Source: Cepaea nemoralis (Eukaryota > Mollusca > Gastropoda > Stylommatophora > Helicidae). Taken from it: a stretch of 64,000 nt of DNA. The notes under the pieces are model-generated. The model was not told where the DNA came from and made no database searches. It worked only from the letters and a program-made list of their open reading frames with translations. Both the position numbers and the translations under genes were made by a program. The DNA lies in assembly GCA_014155875.1 (NCBI GenBank), contig JACEFZ010006327.1:1-64000 (forward strand), in the 5' to 3' direction. How positions within the stretch are numbered: the stretch's first letter is position 1; each line of letters begins with the position of its first letter. Below are positions 10,440-20,302 of this stretch, one piece after another.

Positions 10440-11260
10440 TTGAGAACGATTGGTTGTATATGTATGTGTGTGTTGCTGTGTTTGTATAATTTGACTGTTT
10501 GAGTGGTATATATGTGGGTGTGACAGTTGCGCACACACAGTGTATGTGTTCTTCTGTCTCCTGTGTGTTGCTTCTGTATAACTGGCATTGGGCTATCTCT
10601 TACGTTCTGGGGGGGGGGGGGGGTGTGATGGGGAGGGGTGGTAGTGGAGGATGTGTGGGTGGGCAAGTGTGTGTAGGTTCGGGGATGAAGGAGGTGTATA
10701 TATGTATGGGTGCGGGATGTGTTGGTCGGTGGGGTGATATTGTGTGGGCGGGGGATGCGTGTAAGAGGGGGATGTGTGGGTTGGTTTGAGTTGTGTGTGT
10801 GCATAGGTGCGTGATGTGTGGGTTGGCGGGGATATGTGTTTGTATGGGTGGGGATGTGTATTTGTCTGGGTGGTTGGGGGGTCTGTGCGTGTGTGGTTGA
10901 GGATATGTGAGTGGGTGAGTGTTGATTGGTTATGGGATGGGTGGAGGATGTGTTTGTGGGTGGGGAGATTTGTGTGGGTTGGGGATGTGTGGGTGGTGAT
11001 GGTTAGGCGTGTCATGTATATGTGCTTGGGGGTGTGTGTGGGTGGGTGGGTGAGGGATGTGTGTGGGATATGTGTGGTGGGTTCGAGATGTGTGTGTGTG
11101 TTTGGGGAGATATGTGTAGGTGGGGTGCGTGTGTGTGTGGGTGCGGGATGTGTGGGCGGGGGATGGGTGGATGTATGGGGGAATCTATGTGTGCCTGGGG
11201 GTGTGACTGTGTGGTTGGGTAGGGGATGTGTGGGTGGATGTGGGATGGGTCGTTGAGTAG
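10440..11260 (+). repeat. GT-rich degenerate minisatellite
   Basis: Irregular units of the type GGGGATGTGTGGGTGG, with strong strand asymmetry (almost no C on the plus strand) and a G homopolymer at 10609-10623. Several G-runs within short distances could form G-quadruplexes on the plus strand. The ORFs on either strand are low-complexity artefacts. Confidence 0.85.
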
Positions 11261-11623
11261 GGTATGTGTCTCATAACATGAAAATATGCATTATTTATGT
11301 TTACAACATTCATTTCACAATGTTTTTTTTTTCTATGTGAATGTACTATGCATTATTGATGAACGAAAGATGAGTGATTGGAAGGGCTGAATGCAAGACT
11401 GACCTGCGTGCCCATTTGTTAGCCTTTGAAAATACATTCCGTTCGTTCGTTCGTTTGTTCGTTTGTTTGTTCTGTTTGCTTCTACTGGTGTTGTATGTGT
11501 GTAATCATTGTATCCATGCATTGTATGTGATGTATTTATTGTGCAGGTCGGATAATTGCACGTGACATATATGATATGTATCTGCCGATTCATGTTACAA
11601 TGCCAAATGCTGTTTCAAGATAT

Positions 11624-11625
<2 letters not shown>

Positions 11626-11686
<61 letters not shown>

Positions 11687-11758
11687 TCTCTCTCTCCTTC
11701 TCTCTCTCTCTCACTCTCTCTCTCTCTCGCTCACTCTCTCTCTCTCTTTCTTTCTCTC
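11626..11758 (+). repeat. (TC)n microsatellite inside R2 copy 1
   Basis: An imperfect TC dinucleotide tract of about 130 bp, interrupted by TG, CCTT and CG units. It sits at the same place in R2 as the (TC)n tract at 54387-54487. Confidence 0.97.
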
Positions 11759-12149
11759 TGGGGCGCGCCTCGCAGACGCCGCACATTGGTGTTTTAAATG
11801 TACTTTGTAAACTGGGACTCTTGTTGCAATGTTTAATGTATAATGGATGATACTGTTAAACTTGTCTAACCCCGAACATTTCTAGGTTTAATTTTGTTAA
11901 ATTAAACGAAAAAAACAAACAAAAACAAACAAAAAACAACAATGTTTCCTTGATCATTCGATCCTGTGTTGTTATTTTGAGTTAATAGTTAAGACTATAC
12001 ACGCTTTAGATGTGAATGAGAATACTTAGTGTTGACATATTTTCAATTGAAAGATATTACCATGTATGAGCTCAGATGATTACTTCATCGTCATCAAGTA
12101 ATACGTAGGCAATTGCACTATGAATGTCGTGAATATTATCGTTTGTGTA

Positions 12150-12480
12150 TACAAAATGGAATACCATGGGCAGACAGAAAGACCAATGAACAAGTCCTTC
12201 AAGAAAAAAATGGAGATCGCAATCTGATTAGAGACATTATACGTAGACAGTCAAAATTGTTAGGACATGTTATGAGAAGGGATAAATTTGAGAACTTGGT
12301 GACAACTGGTAAGATCGAAGGGAACAGATCAAGGGGAAGACATAGAAGCAAATACCTGGATGGCTTGGCCACATGGCATGGTCGAGACAGAAACACGGAG
12401 CTGATCCACGATTCTGGTGATCGTGTGAGATGTAAAAACATGACCGCCCATCCTTATCGGCATGACACATAGTGATGATG
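12150..12480 (+). pseudogene. LINE family A C-terminal fragment
   Basis: The C-terminal third of a non-LTR retrotransposon polyprotein, in one open frame: ...WADRKTNEQ, then KLLGHVMRRDK, a basic RSRGRHRSK stretch, and an end near PYRHDT. The same tail appears at 24300, 29760, 45000 and 52200, where it usually ends YRHGT followed by CATGATGAT. The 'GHVMRR' block is typical of the region after the RT domain in APE-type LINEs. It is 5'-truncated and has no RT catalytic part. Confidence 0.85.
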
Positions 12481-13130
12481 ATTGCTTGCATACTGAATCA
12501 TCGTTTCCATGTCTGTATCCAGCCGTCTATACTCTGAACACACGACACAGATACTTGTACTCTCAAACTTGTTTTTGTATGATTCTTCATTTATATTTAC
12601 GTTATTATTTATTGTTGTCATAAAATGTCATACATAATGTCTTTTGTAAGTTATTTAACAGTAGCCTGATTGTGAAAATTATAGTTTGCAAAGATCCTAA
12701 AATATGTACATGCCATATTTACATGCGATATGTACATACCATATTTACATGCATGCATCCAATGTAGCCGGCACTGTTGCGTAGGAGTTACGAACGCACT
12801 TCTGTAATCCCCCATAACGGGGGGGGGGGGGGCCGGGGGGGGGGGGGAAGAGATTTGGAAGCCTTAGGCTGAGTTTTATTCAATGGTATGATTGTCGGTC
12901 TTTTAAAAAGCAATAGCCAACTAATGGACGTAAACTTGCCAAGAAATCAGATGAGATGACTTATTCCATTTCTAAGACCAAACATATCTGACTACAACGG
13001 CATGTCAAGAGACAGCGACTTTTGTACATTCACCTTATCCTACAAAATGACACTGATGGAATATGTTTCCATGACAATAGCTCATATAGTATGTATTGAC
13101 GCTATTTGTTTAGAGACATTTTTAGACCAT
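12481..13130. other. Unassigned stretch with a poly-G tract
   Basis: Holds a broken G homopolymer at 12819-12847 and short repeats of ACATGC(G)ATATGTACAT near 12705-12755. No coding potential or shared repeat was recognised. Confidence 0.5.
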
Positions 13131-13134
13131 GATT

Positions 13135-14285
13135 GGTAGAAGCCAGTCGTCGAATTCACAAGAGGCCTTAGGCCGCAGTCTCCCAGTTTTCAAGATGAAT
13201 TCCTAAAGCTCTTAGTGAGATTTTCAGTGTCTTTAAATCGTTTCCTCTGGTCGCCCTGGGAGCGTTTACCACAACGCAGATCGCCGTAAAAAAAAAAAAT
13301 ATAAAAATAAAAATCGTTTATGGAGCCTGTGTTCTGGCATGCAAGTTAAGTACCATCCCAGCGAATCTGATTCTTCATTTGTAGAGTTTGGATACTGGGC
13401 ACGGAGGCTCTTTCTAGAACTTCAGTATCTGCGATTTTGTCTTGCCATTTAATCTTTAATAGCCTTCCCAGGCAGACTGTGTGGAAGTGGTTTAATTTCC
13501 TAGCGTGTAGCTGATAAAGAGTCCAGGTCTCACAAGCATATAGCAGTGTGGATAATACAACTGCTTTGTAGACTTTCAGCTTTGTTTACAGTCTTATTCC
13601 ATTTCTGTCCTATACATTCCTGTACAGTCTGCCAAAAGCCGCACTGGCCTTGGAGATTCTTGCAATCACTTTGTCATCAATTGTGGCAGCATGTGACACA
13701 GTGCTGCCATGCGGTAGTTGACGTCTATTCCAATGCCATGTTTTTTTCAATAGCTGAAAACATGAGGCTGAACAGTTTTGGTGCCAGGACACATCCTTGC
13801 TTCACTCCATTGGTGACAGGAAAAGGCTAAGACTGTTCACCCTTTTCCTTCACTCTTGCCTGCATACCATCATGAAGTTGAATGAAGAATGACTTCATGA
13901 AGCGATGAATTGGATTAAAGTGAGATAGAGTTGCGCAATTCGTCAACCTCACGCTCTCACCTGAGTCAGTCTGAGTGGTAAGACAAGTCAAGATGACTGG
14001 AGAAGAATACAGGTGCAGTGGATTGTCCAGGGCGCTCTACGTGCTTTGCCGTGCTCATTACGTCCCAAAACGCTTTTCAGTAAATGCCGTCTTGCCCGTT
14101 GAATCAACAATCATTTATTCATAGCAGTCTGACGAGTCATATCTTCACATGCTGGGCATGCATACCCTAGTTCACCGACTGGTTTGACACCAAATTGGCT
14201 ACCCACGCCTGGTAACAGCTATTGCCCGGGGGTGGCCGCTGTCGCATGTTGACAGCTACTAGGAGCCACAGAGGAGATGTATGTA
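13135..14285 (-). pseudogene. LINE family E, internally deleted copy
   Basis: Reading the minus strand: the 5' region (13980-14285) matches 56650-57010 in reverse orientation. RT pieces follow: FHDGMQARVKEKG-like, then NGVKQGCVLAPKLF (RT motif B), then a jump to TIDDKVIARISKASAAFGRL. The C-terminal [14 protein letters not shown] block comes next, and a decayed KDT...LRALGI tail. The segment with the catalytic FADD is missing between motif B and TIDDKV, and several stops and frameshifts are present. It is non-functional and is the only family E copy here with RT sequence. Confidence 0.82.
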
Positions 14286-14286
14286 A

Positions 14287-16649
14287 CTGATTGCACTTTA
14301 TGACACTATTCTTGAAATCTGGAGCAATGTTACTTGTTGACATTCGCATGACTGCATGCATGTTGCAGTCCGACAATAAAGACCTATTCTTAGATTTGTT
14401 AATCTTAAAGCAAGAGAATGCTTGTTCTCAAATGTATGTGATAACAGTTTTACTGCAAAGTTTTTTCAAGTTGGGAAATGATTCTTCGGATAAAGATCCA
14501 TGGAAATCCAGCAAACCATCTGACTTAAAGTTCTTTTTCAGGTCATGATTTGCTTGTAAGTCAAGCAGCTCCAAATGTATGTCCACTGTGGCTGTAACCG
14601 CTTCTGCACTATAAAGGGAACTGAGAATATTGAACTGTGGCTTTAAGTTCTTGAAATCTTGGAATCTCCATCCAATTTCTTCAGTCAATGCATCTAATTG
14701 GGCTTTGCACTTTTCACTCATTTTACCAGAAATGTTTTTTTTTTGCTTCAGCAAAGGGAAGTGGCAACACCTCTGTTTTAACTTGGTTGTCTGGAGAACA
14801 TTGAGAGTTTTGACTGAAATAATCTTACATGAACATTCATCTGCAACACACCATTGCCCTGAAGTTTGACATTCAGTTCATTTAACATTTCCATAATTTC
14901 AATGGCAAAAAAGTGTACGTCTGACTTGCACCCTTTATTGACAATGTTAGTATTAAAGTCACATTCAATGCTCTTCATCTATAGGAACGTCACTATTTCT
15001 TCTCTGAGGTCCCACACTCACCTCAACACCTTGCCGAGATTCAGAGAACGAACACTGGTGTGGTACAGGACATCGGAATGGTCAGTTTCCAAATCTTCAG
15101 ATAATGCCTTGAACTGTCTGTGATTGAGTCCTCTTGATCTGATGAGGTTGATGACACTGACAACTTGGTAAATAACAAGCTTGGTATTCAAAACAGTTGT
15201 ATACATACGTTCTTGATGGATCACCCAGTGAAGTGGTAATAATATGTGGTCAGGATATTCTGCTTCAATCGTATCATTTATCCACTTTACCAGACCTACA
15301 TGTTTTTCTGTCAATGCACGAGCTCCGTCAGTTGTAACGTTTGCCATCTGGTTCCAAAACAACCCAGTTCTTTCAATACAGTTAGTCACAGCATGGAATA
15401 TATCATGGCCTCTGGCTGTGTCTTTGAGTAACTCAACACATAGTAATTATTCAGGGAGTATGAAAGACGTGTTTATTCCACGTATACATATCGATAATTG
15501 GGCAGTGTCATGTACATCGGTACTCTCATGCAATGCAAGAGAGTATCACAAAAACTGTTTACTTGCATCTGGAAGTTTATGCATCAAATTGTCACTTATC
15601 TTGTCAACACATCTGACCACAGTTCTCCTTGGTAAAGTAATGTTGTCAAATGTGTGTGTTTGTTTGCTTTTTCTTGACACATAATGTTTGCTGCATCTAG
15701 CAAACATTCCTTGATGAACTCGCCATCAGAAAAATGGCTTGTTCTGTTTTACAATTCTGTGTGAATGCACAAGACTAGCTTCTGTTGCAGCATCTTGAAT
15801 TGAGGACTGTTTAGTGAAAACAGTTTGCTGTTTCTCCAAACTATTTACCAACTCTGGGCATTTCGTTTCCCTTTCTTCGGATGTTAAATTGTATTCGACA
15901 TCGGAATGTTTTGTTTGATAATGTCTTTTTAAATTGTACTCCTTGAAGACAGCTACTGACTCTCAACACAACCAGGAAACTGATTTTCTACTAAATTTTA
16001 TAACACAGTACTTAGTTGTCAATTCATCATTAAAAGGCAATCATCTTCAACCGTATGTTTTTTAGTGACACTCTTTGTTTTAATAAAATTCTAACAGTTA
16101 CAATTTTACAAAACTTTAAAAAGAAATTGAAACGAAACCTACTTCCGACTGTGTGTGAAAATAAAATATTCGGAAAACAAGGAGTAAACTCATAATAAAT
16201 TTCAGATATATATCAAGACTACTACAACAAATAAATTAATTTGGACATTGTAAATGTGGAAACAATTTATAACACCAAAACAGTTTTTACATTTAATACA
16301 TTCTTGCAAAATAAATCATGTTATTCACCGGAGAAATATATGTCTTTCATGAAATCCTCCTTTTTAAAGTTTTACATGTCCATACATATTTTTCTGTATT
16401 AAAATTGATAAATTCGCATTTAAGCATTAAATTACGAAGGTCAAGTTCTGTTTACAAAAATAGAAAATTAGAAAGAAGTTTTATTAAAAATGTCAAAACA
16501 ATCGGTACATGAAATTCTGTAAAATTTAAAAAAAAAAAAAACTTTAACACTATGTAATATTTTTTTATTTCGAAATGCCCTCGAGGCCCGCATAATATCA
16601 GTTGCCAGGCCGTATATACAGTCCGCGGGTCGTAATTTTCCAACTACTG
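14287..16649 (-). mobile_element. Decayed hAT transposon (GTF2IRD2/ZBED-like transposase)
   Basis: On the minus strand the element starts at 16649 with CAGTAGTTGGAAAATT, followed by GACCCGCGG and a GCCCGC-containing stretch. This resembles the ends of Charlie-type hAT elements. The transposase relic fills 16010-14300. The other terminus is missing: similarity runs into the family E LINE at about 14286, suggesting loss or truncation there. Most hAT elements make 8-bp target duplications, but only one end is available. Confidence 0.72.
14300..16010 (-). pseudogene. hAT transposase pseudogene
   Basis: In order on the minus strand: a BED-finger remnant with HYQTKHSD; a middle region; NVTTDGARALTEKHVGLVKW (catalytic-core-like); LPLHWVIHQERM; VSVINLIRSRGLNHRQFKAL; DVLYHTSVRSLNLGKVL; and near 14300 the C-terminal MRMSTSNIAPDF. 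These blocks match the hAT-derived part of GTF2IRD2, ZBED and related proteins. At least five in-frame stops and frame changes break it, for example after LNLGKVLR and near 15440. In full it would have been about 550-600 residues. No function remains. Confidence 0.85.
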
Positions 16650-16712
16650 GGTTAGTACATCAAGTGCAATATCTGTTTACTTGCAACGATGCAAATTACT
16701 GTGTTATTATAT

Positions 16713-17062
16713 GTTTGGCTGGCACATATACATGCACCTGATAATTATATCAAATACGGTCGTAGAGTTAGGTTTTAATGACACCAAGAAACAACTGGTA
16801 TCGAAGTTCGTCTTTAATTCAAATTTGATTACGGCAGTTTCTGATGTTTGCTTTAACGCTGCAGATACATTTGATCCTAACAAAGACAACCAGCCATTTG
16901 AGGTGTTCAACTGCAATAACTCTCAGTCGAAAACAAAAACAAAAAAGCATTTAACATGATTTCCTTAATCTTCTTTCTAATACGAGCACTTGGTGACAAA
17001 TCACAGTCTTGTCGTATCCCTTATTTGGTTCGTTCATTACTGTCAACTTGCTCGGTAACCAC
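16713..17062 (+). repeat. Dispersed module R1, isolated copy
   Basis: Starts TTGGCTGGCACATATACATG and shares ordered blocks with 25185-25510 and 52970-53410, including GATTACGGCAG, CAACTGCAATAACTCTCAGTCG-type sequence and TTGGTGACAAA. In the other copies R1 directly follows the C-terminus of LINE family A, so it is probably that element's long 3' region. The 92-codon frame here is not conserved in the other copies. Confidence 0.7.
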
Positions 17063-17099
17063 TGTAGACTGAGTGGACCGACGACATCCGGTCAAATAA

Positions 17100-17417
17100 A
17101 CATAATTTGGTGTTTAAATTCCCGCTAATCACTGGTATCATGAAGGCTAATAGACTACAATGGAGTGGGGGGGGGGGGCATATAGAAAGAATGGAAGATA
17201 ATAGGGAAACAAAACTCGCTTACACTCAGGAAATAAATGACCGTAGAGCCCGAGGTAGACCAAGAAGACGGTGGAGAGATAATACATATACAGACCTACA
17301 CGCACGTGGAATCAACGACTGGCAAGAGAATGTCCACCGGAGAGACGAATGGAGACGGATTGTATCTGCAGCAAAGAACCTCAATGGCTCGGAACGCTGA
17401 AGAAGAAGAAGAAGAAT
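17100..17417 (+). pseudogene. LINE family C 3' fragment ending in (GAA)n
   Basis: An open frame reads MKANRLQWSGGGGHIERM, then a basic RRARGRPRRRW block and GINDWQENVHRRDEWRRIV, and ends LNGSER-stop. This is the usual C-terminal tail of an APE-type LINE. A run of G at 17166-17178 encodes four glycines where related tails have a short LGH-type segment. Immediately after the stop is (GAA)n, a microsatellite 3' tail as in RTE-like LINEs. It is 5'-truncated. Confidence 0.8.
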
Positions 17418-19429
17418 ACCTTAAAGAGTGTGCAAGTAAACATATCTCTTGAAGCATATTCTCGATCACTGTTGTTTGAATGAGGAATCGAGTATTTTAA
17501 CTGGCTACGATGATCAAGAAGAGGAAGGTTCCCATGTGCTGGCAACACACACAGCGCTCACTTCCTTCTACATCTGTTAGGAGAGACCGAGCACATTTGA
17601 TGACAATTAGGTTTGTCGGAGATTTGAGCACATCTGTTTCTGCGTGACATTATACATACGGAACTCGTGTTGATCGTTGTAATGTACGGTAATCTTCGAA
17701 TTTGCATTTTCAATATAAAGGACCATCTAGAAAGGAAACATTTTTGATCAAGGGAAACAAATCGTAGATTAAGCAGCAAGGGAAACAAGAACCACGTTAT
17801 TGGTGGATACAGTTTGTCAGCCGTTGCATGAGTGATATATGTTAAAAATAATAAGTTTGTTATATTATAAATTTGGCACGTATGTTTTCAAAGTGAAAAA
17901 GGGTAGATTAAATATCACTACCTAGTGCATTTAGATTCGACAGCATGTTGTTTTACTTAATGGAAAATATATAACGACCAGATTGGTTTTGTTATTATCA
18001 AATATATTAGATCTAGAATCATCCGTTAACTAAAGGGTTTTGTCGTGGCGATTATATTTTTGGCTGGCACATACATTTGTGCCCTGAAATAGTGTAACTT
18101 ACGTTAATAAAAATATTGTTTGGGCTAATTTGGCTAAGATCAAAATGTAGCTTCTGCACATCATCATCCCAGGGCCGCCAGCAGAGACGGTTATCAGAAT
18201 GGCACAGGGCAACCATCAACCGGTATATAACAATTTTAAAAAAATTTTAAAAAAAACTAACAACAAGAAACGTTATTTCTATTTCTTACTACAAGATGTG
18301 AATACACATTTCAGCCCAAGTGTAGTAAAGTCCACAAGGAGTGATTTAGATACTGCCCACCCATAATCAATAAGTCTATGGCATACATTTTGTTCCAAAA
18401 TCTTCACCAAGTCACTTCTGGCATTTCTTGTGCTGACATGTGATAGAATTTTACACCATACTTTGTTCTGATGCAAACGTCTTCTAATTACTACCGATCA
18501 TGATACGAAATGTACTCCCCAAAAAGAGCTTGAGCGCTAACATCTAAAGAATGGGAACACTGATCTATAAGTGCTCACAATATATAAGAATGTAGTTTAA
18601 CAAAGGTGAGTGTTTCTTGTCATAAGATATATGTGGTCATGTATGCTCATGAAATCAGCTGGGATTAAAACAGTAATCACCACATATATACTCTACACTA
18701 CGCATAGTTAACACAAACGGAAGGGCAGCTAATGTCGGAGATGAGCACTTGTCCTGATATGTCTGTGATCACAGCTTGCACATGTTTGATGTTTGTTGTA
18801 ATGTATTGACAAGATTTTATTGCAACTATGTGCATACTTGTTTTGCTATCTGTATAGGCATAGTGTGTAGGGTGTTCTGTGCAGAATTCTACACAATATT
18901 CACAACAATATGTGTTCGTGGCTATGCGTATGGGAAATGTGCATTCAATAGCGAGGCTGTCTTCCTATCGGATATTCTCCCTACGGAATAAAATATATCT
19001 GGATTTGGTGTGGTGAAAGTGTTCCGCCTGGCTTGAATTTCAGGTGCAGTGGTTATGAGAGGTCTGTGCACTTCTGGTCAGGCCTATTGGTACTTGATGT
19101 ACTGGGATTATGTCTTCTGGCTTGAGTTTCAGGTGGAGTAGCTGAAAGTGTCCTACGCGAACCTGTGTTGGATGTATGTTGTGTCCGTTCTGGGTATTTG
19201 ATATTTTTGACGAGCAAGCTGGTGCCCAATGCAGACAAGTGTAATTGATATGTATAACCACGCCTTTTGTGCACCAGCCTGTGAAGTGAAGAACGGTGTG
19301 TTGTTGATGGAGGAAAAGAAAATAGACGAGTTAGGAAAAATGGGACGTACCCTTTTAAGAGTGCCAGCAGTTGAGATAATGTGATTTATTGATTGTTCAT
19401 GGTGTCGTTAATACCAGAGAAATTGAGAG
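17418..19429. other. Mostly unassigned; holds small R1 and R3 fragments
   Basis: A 45-bp piece of R1 (TTTTTGGCTGGCACATACAT) lies near 18056, and an R3 repeat copy lies at about 18150-18250. Around 19030-19150 the phrase GGCTTGA.TTTCAGGTG.AGT occurs twice about 100 bp apart. The 73-codon minus frames at 19040-19274 have a basic, Ser/Thr/Pro-rich sequence that I cannot place. No gene is supported. Confidence 0.45.
18150..18250 (+). repeat. Dispersed repeat R3, copy 1
   Basis: Shares GTAGCTTCTGCAC, GGGCCGCCAGCAGAGACGGTTATC-like and GGCACAGGGCA blocks with 50105-50270 and 55863-55965, and ends in a TTTTAAAAAAA tract. It is short, non-coding and moderately diverged. The A-rich 3' end suggests a retroposed SINE-like repeat, but I see no A/B boxes. 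Confidence 0.5.
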
Positions 19430-19566
19430 ATAGACTGACAGAGAGCGACAGAGAACGAAATAGAAAGTAGTAGAGAGGGAAATAAAGAGATAGAGAGAGA
19501 TATACAATTAGAAAGTAATACATTAAATAACATAGAGACAAGGACACTAAATTAACATAGAAACAC

Positions 19567-19665
<99 letters not shown>

Positions 19666-19690
19666 GGGAGGGATAGAGAGAGATAGTGAC
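19430..19690 (+). repeat. Purine-rich tract with (GA)n core
   Basis: Pure (GA)n at 19568-19660 with one GGGA interruption, set in about 260 bp of purine-rich, GA/GACA-like decayed repeat. It lies directly upstream of the family A LINE fragment. Confidence 0.95.
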
Positions 19691-19714
19691 AAAGAGCTAA
19701 CAATGGCTTCATAG

Positions 19715-20302
19715 ACTACAGGCTTTCGACAAGGTAAGAAATGTCGACTTGATAACAATGCCTCCAGATCTACAAATTGATGGGAAAGACATTAGACTTT
19801 TAAATAAAAACATATCGAAACAACAAGCCGCCATAAAGGTTGATAATAAAGCAGTTCAATATCAGCCTATTAAGAGAGGTGTGTCGCAAGGATATGTATG
19901 TATTTACTGCAGACAACGAACACAATGTGCAACAATTAGTAGATGCGTTTATTGTACTCAGTAAATAACAAGGGTTATAATTAAATTGTAAGAAACAGAG
20001 ATTATGTTCGGTCCTAAAGATAAATAAATGTAACAATGCAATATACGAGCAGATAGTAATATTCGTAAACGTGTGAAAAGATGCAACTATCCCGGAACAG
20101 GTATCTTATAGGATGTGCTTTGAAGAGACGAGCAATATTTGGTATGACAAGGGTAGCCTTTCGCAAGATTGGAAACATAATGGCATATAGAAAGATATCA
20201 ACTGCAACGAGAAAAAGATTGTTGAAGTGCTACATAGAACGTTTACTTTTGTATAGATGTAAAACGTGGACAATAAGCAGAGAAGCTGAAAACATATAAT
20301 GG
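19715..20302 (+). pseudogene. LINE family A, 5' half of a copy split by LINE B
   Basis: RT fragments in changing frames: AFDKVRNVDLI (motif A region), LQIDGKDIRLL, QQAAIKVDN, QPIKRGVSQGYV (motif B region). There is then a deletion to VQQLVDAFIVLS, and later RKRLLKCYIERLLLY...CKTWTISREAE. The sequence stops at GAAAACATATAATGG, exactly where the uninterrupted copy at 45030 continues. Its continuation is found at 24288, on the far side of LINE B. Confidence 0.85.

Larger units (their letters stand above)
10440..12112 (+). repeat. Composite dispersed repeat R2, copy 1
   Basis: The order of parts is: GT-rich minisatellite (10440-11260), about 150 bp of shared unique sequence containing GATGAGTGATTG and CTGCGTGCCC, (TTCG/TTTG)n at 11439-11475, (TC)n at 11626-11758, then a shared tail with CTTGTTGCAATGTTTAATGT. 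The same parts in the same order recur at 53700-55515. R2 is therefore an interspersed repeat that carries its microsatellites with it. No coding capacity is seen; I do not recognise the family. Confidence 0.8.

Noticed and set aside
10364..11256. Several overlapping His/Thr/Pro-rich or Gly/Val-rich ORFs on both strands
   Set aside because: They are translations of the GT-rich minisatellite; stop-poor composition on both strands explains them.
12113..12472. 119-codon ORF as a host gene
   Set aside because: It is the C-terminal tail of LINE family A, found in at least five other places in the window.
16681..16959. 92-codon ORF as a host gene
   Set aside because: It lies in the R1 module and is not open in the other R1 copies.
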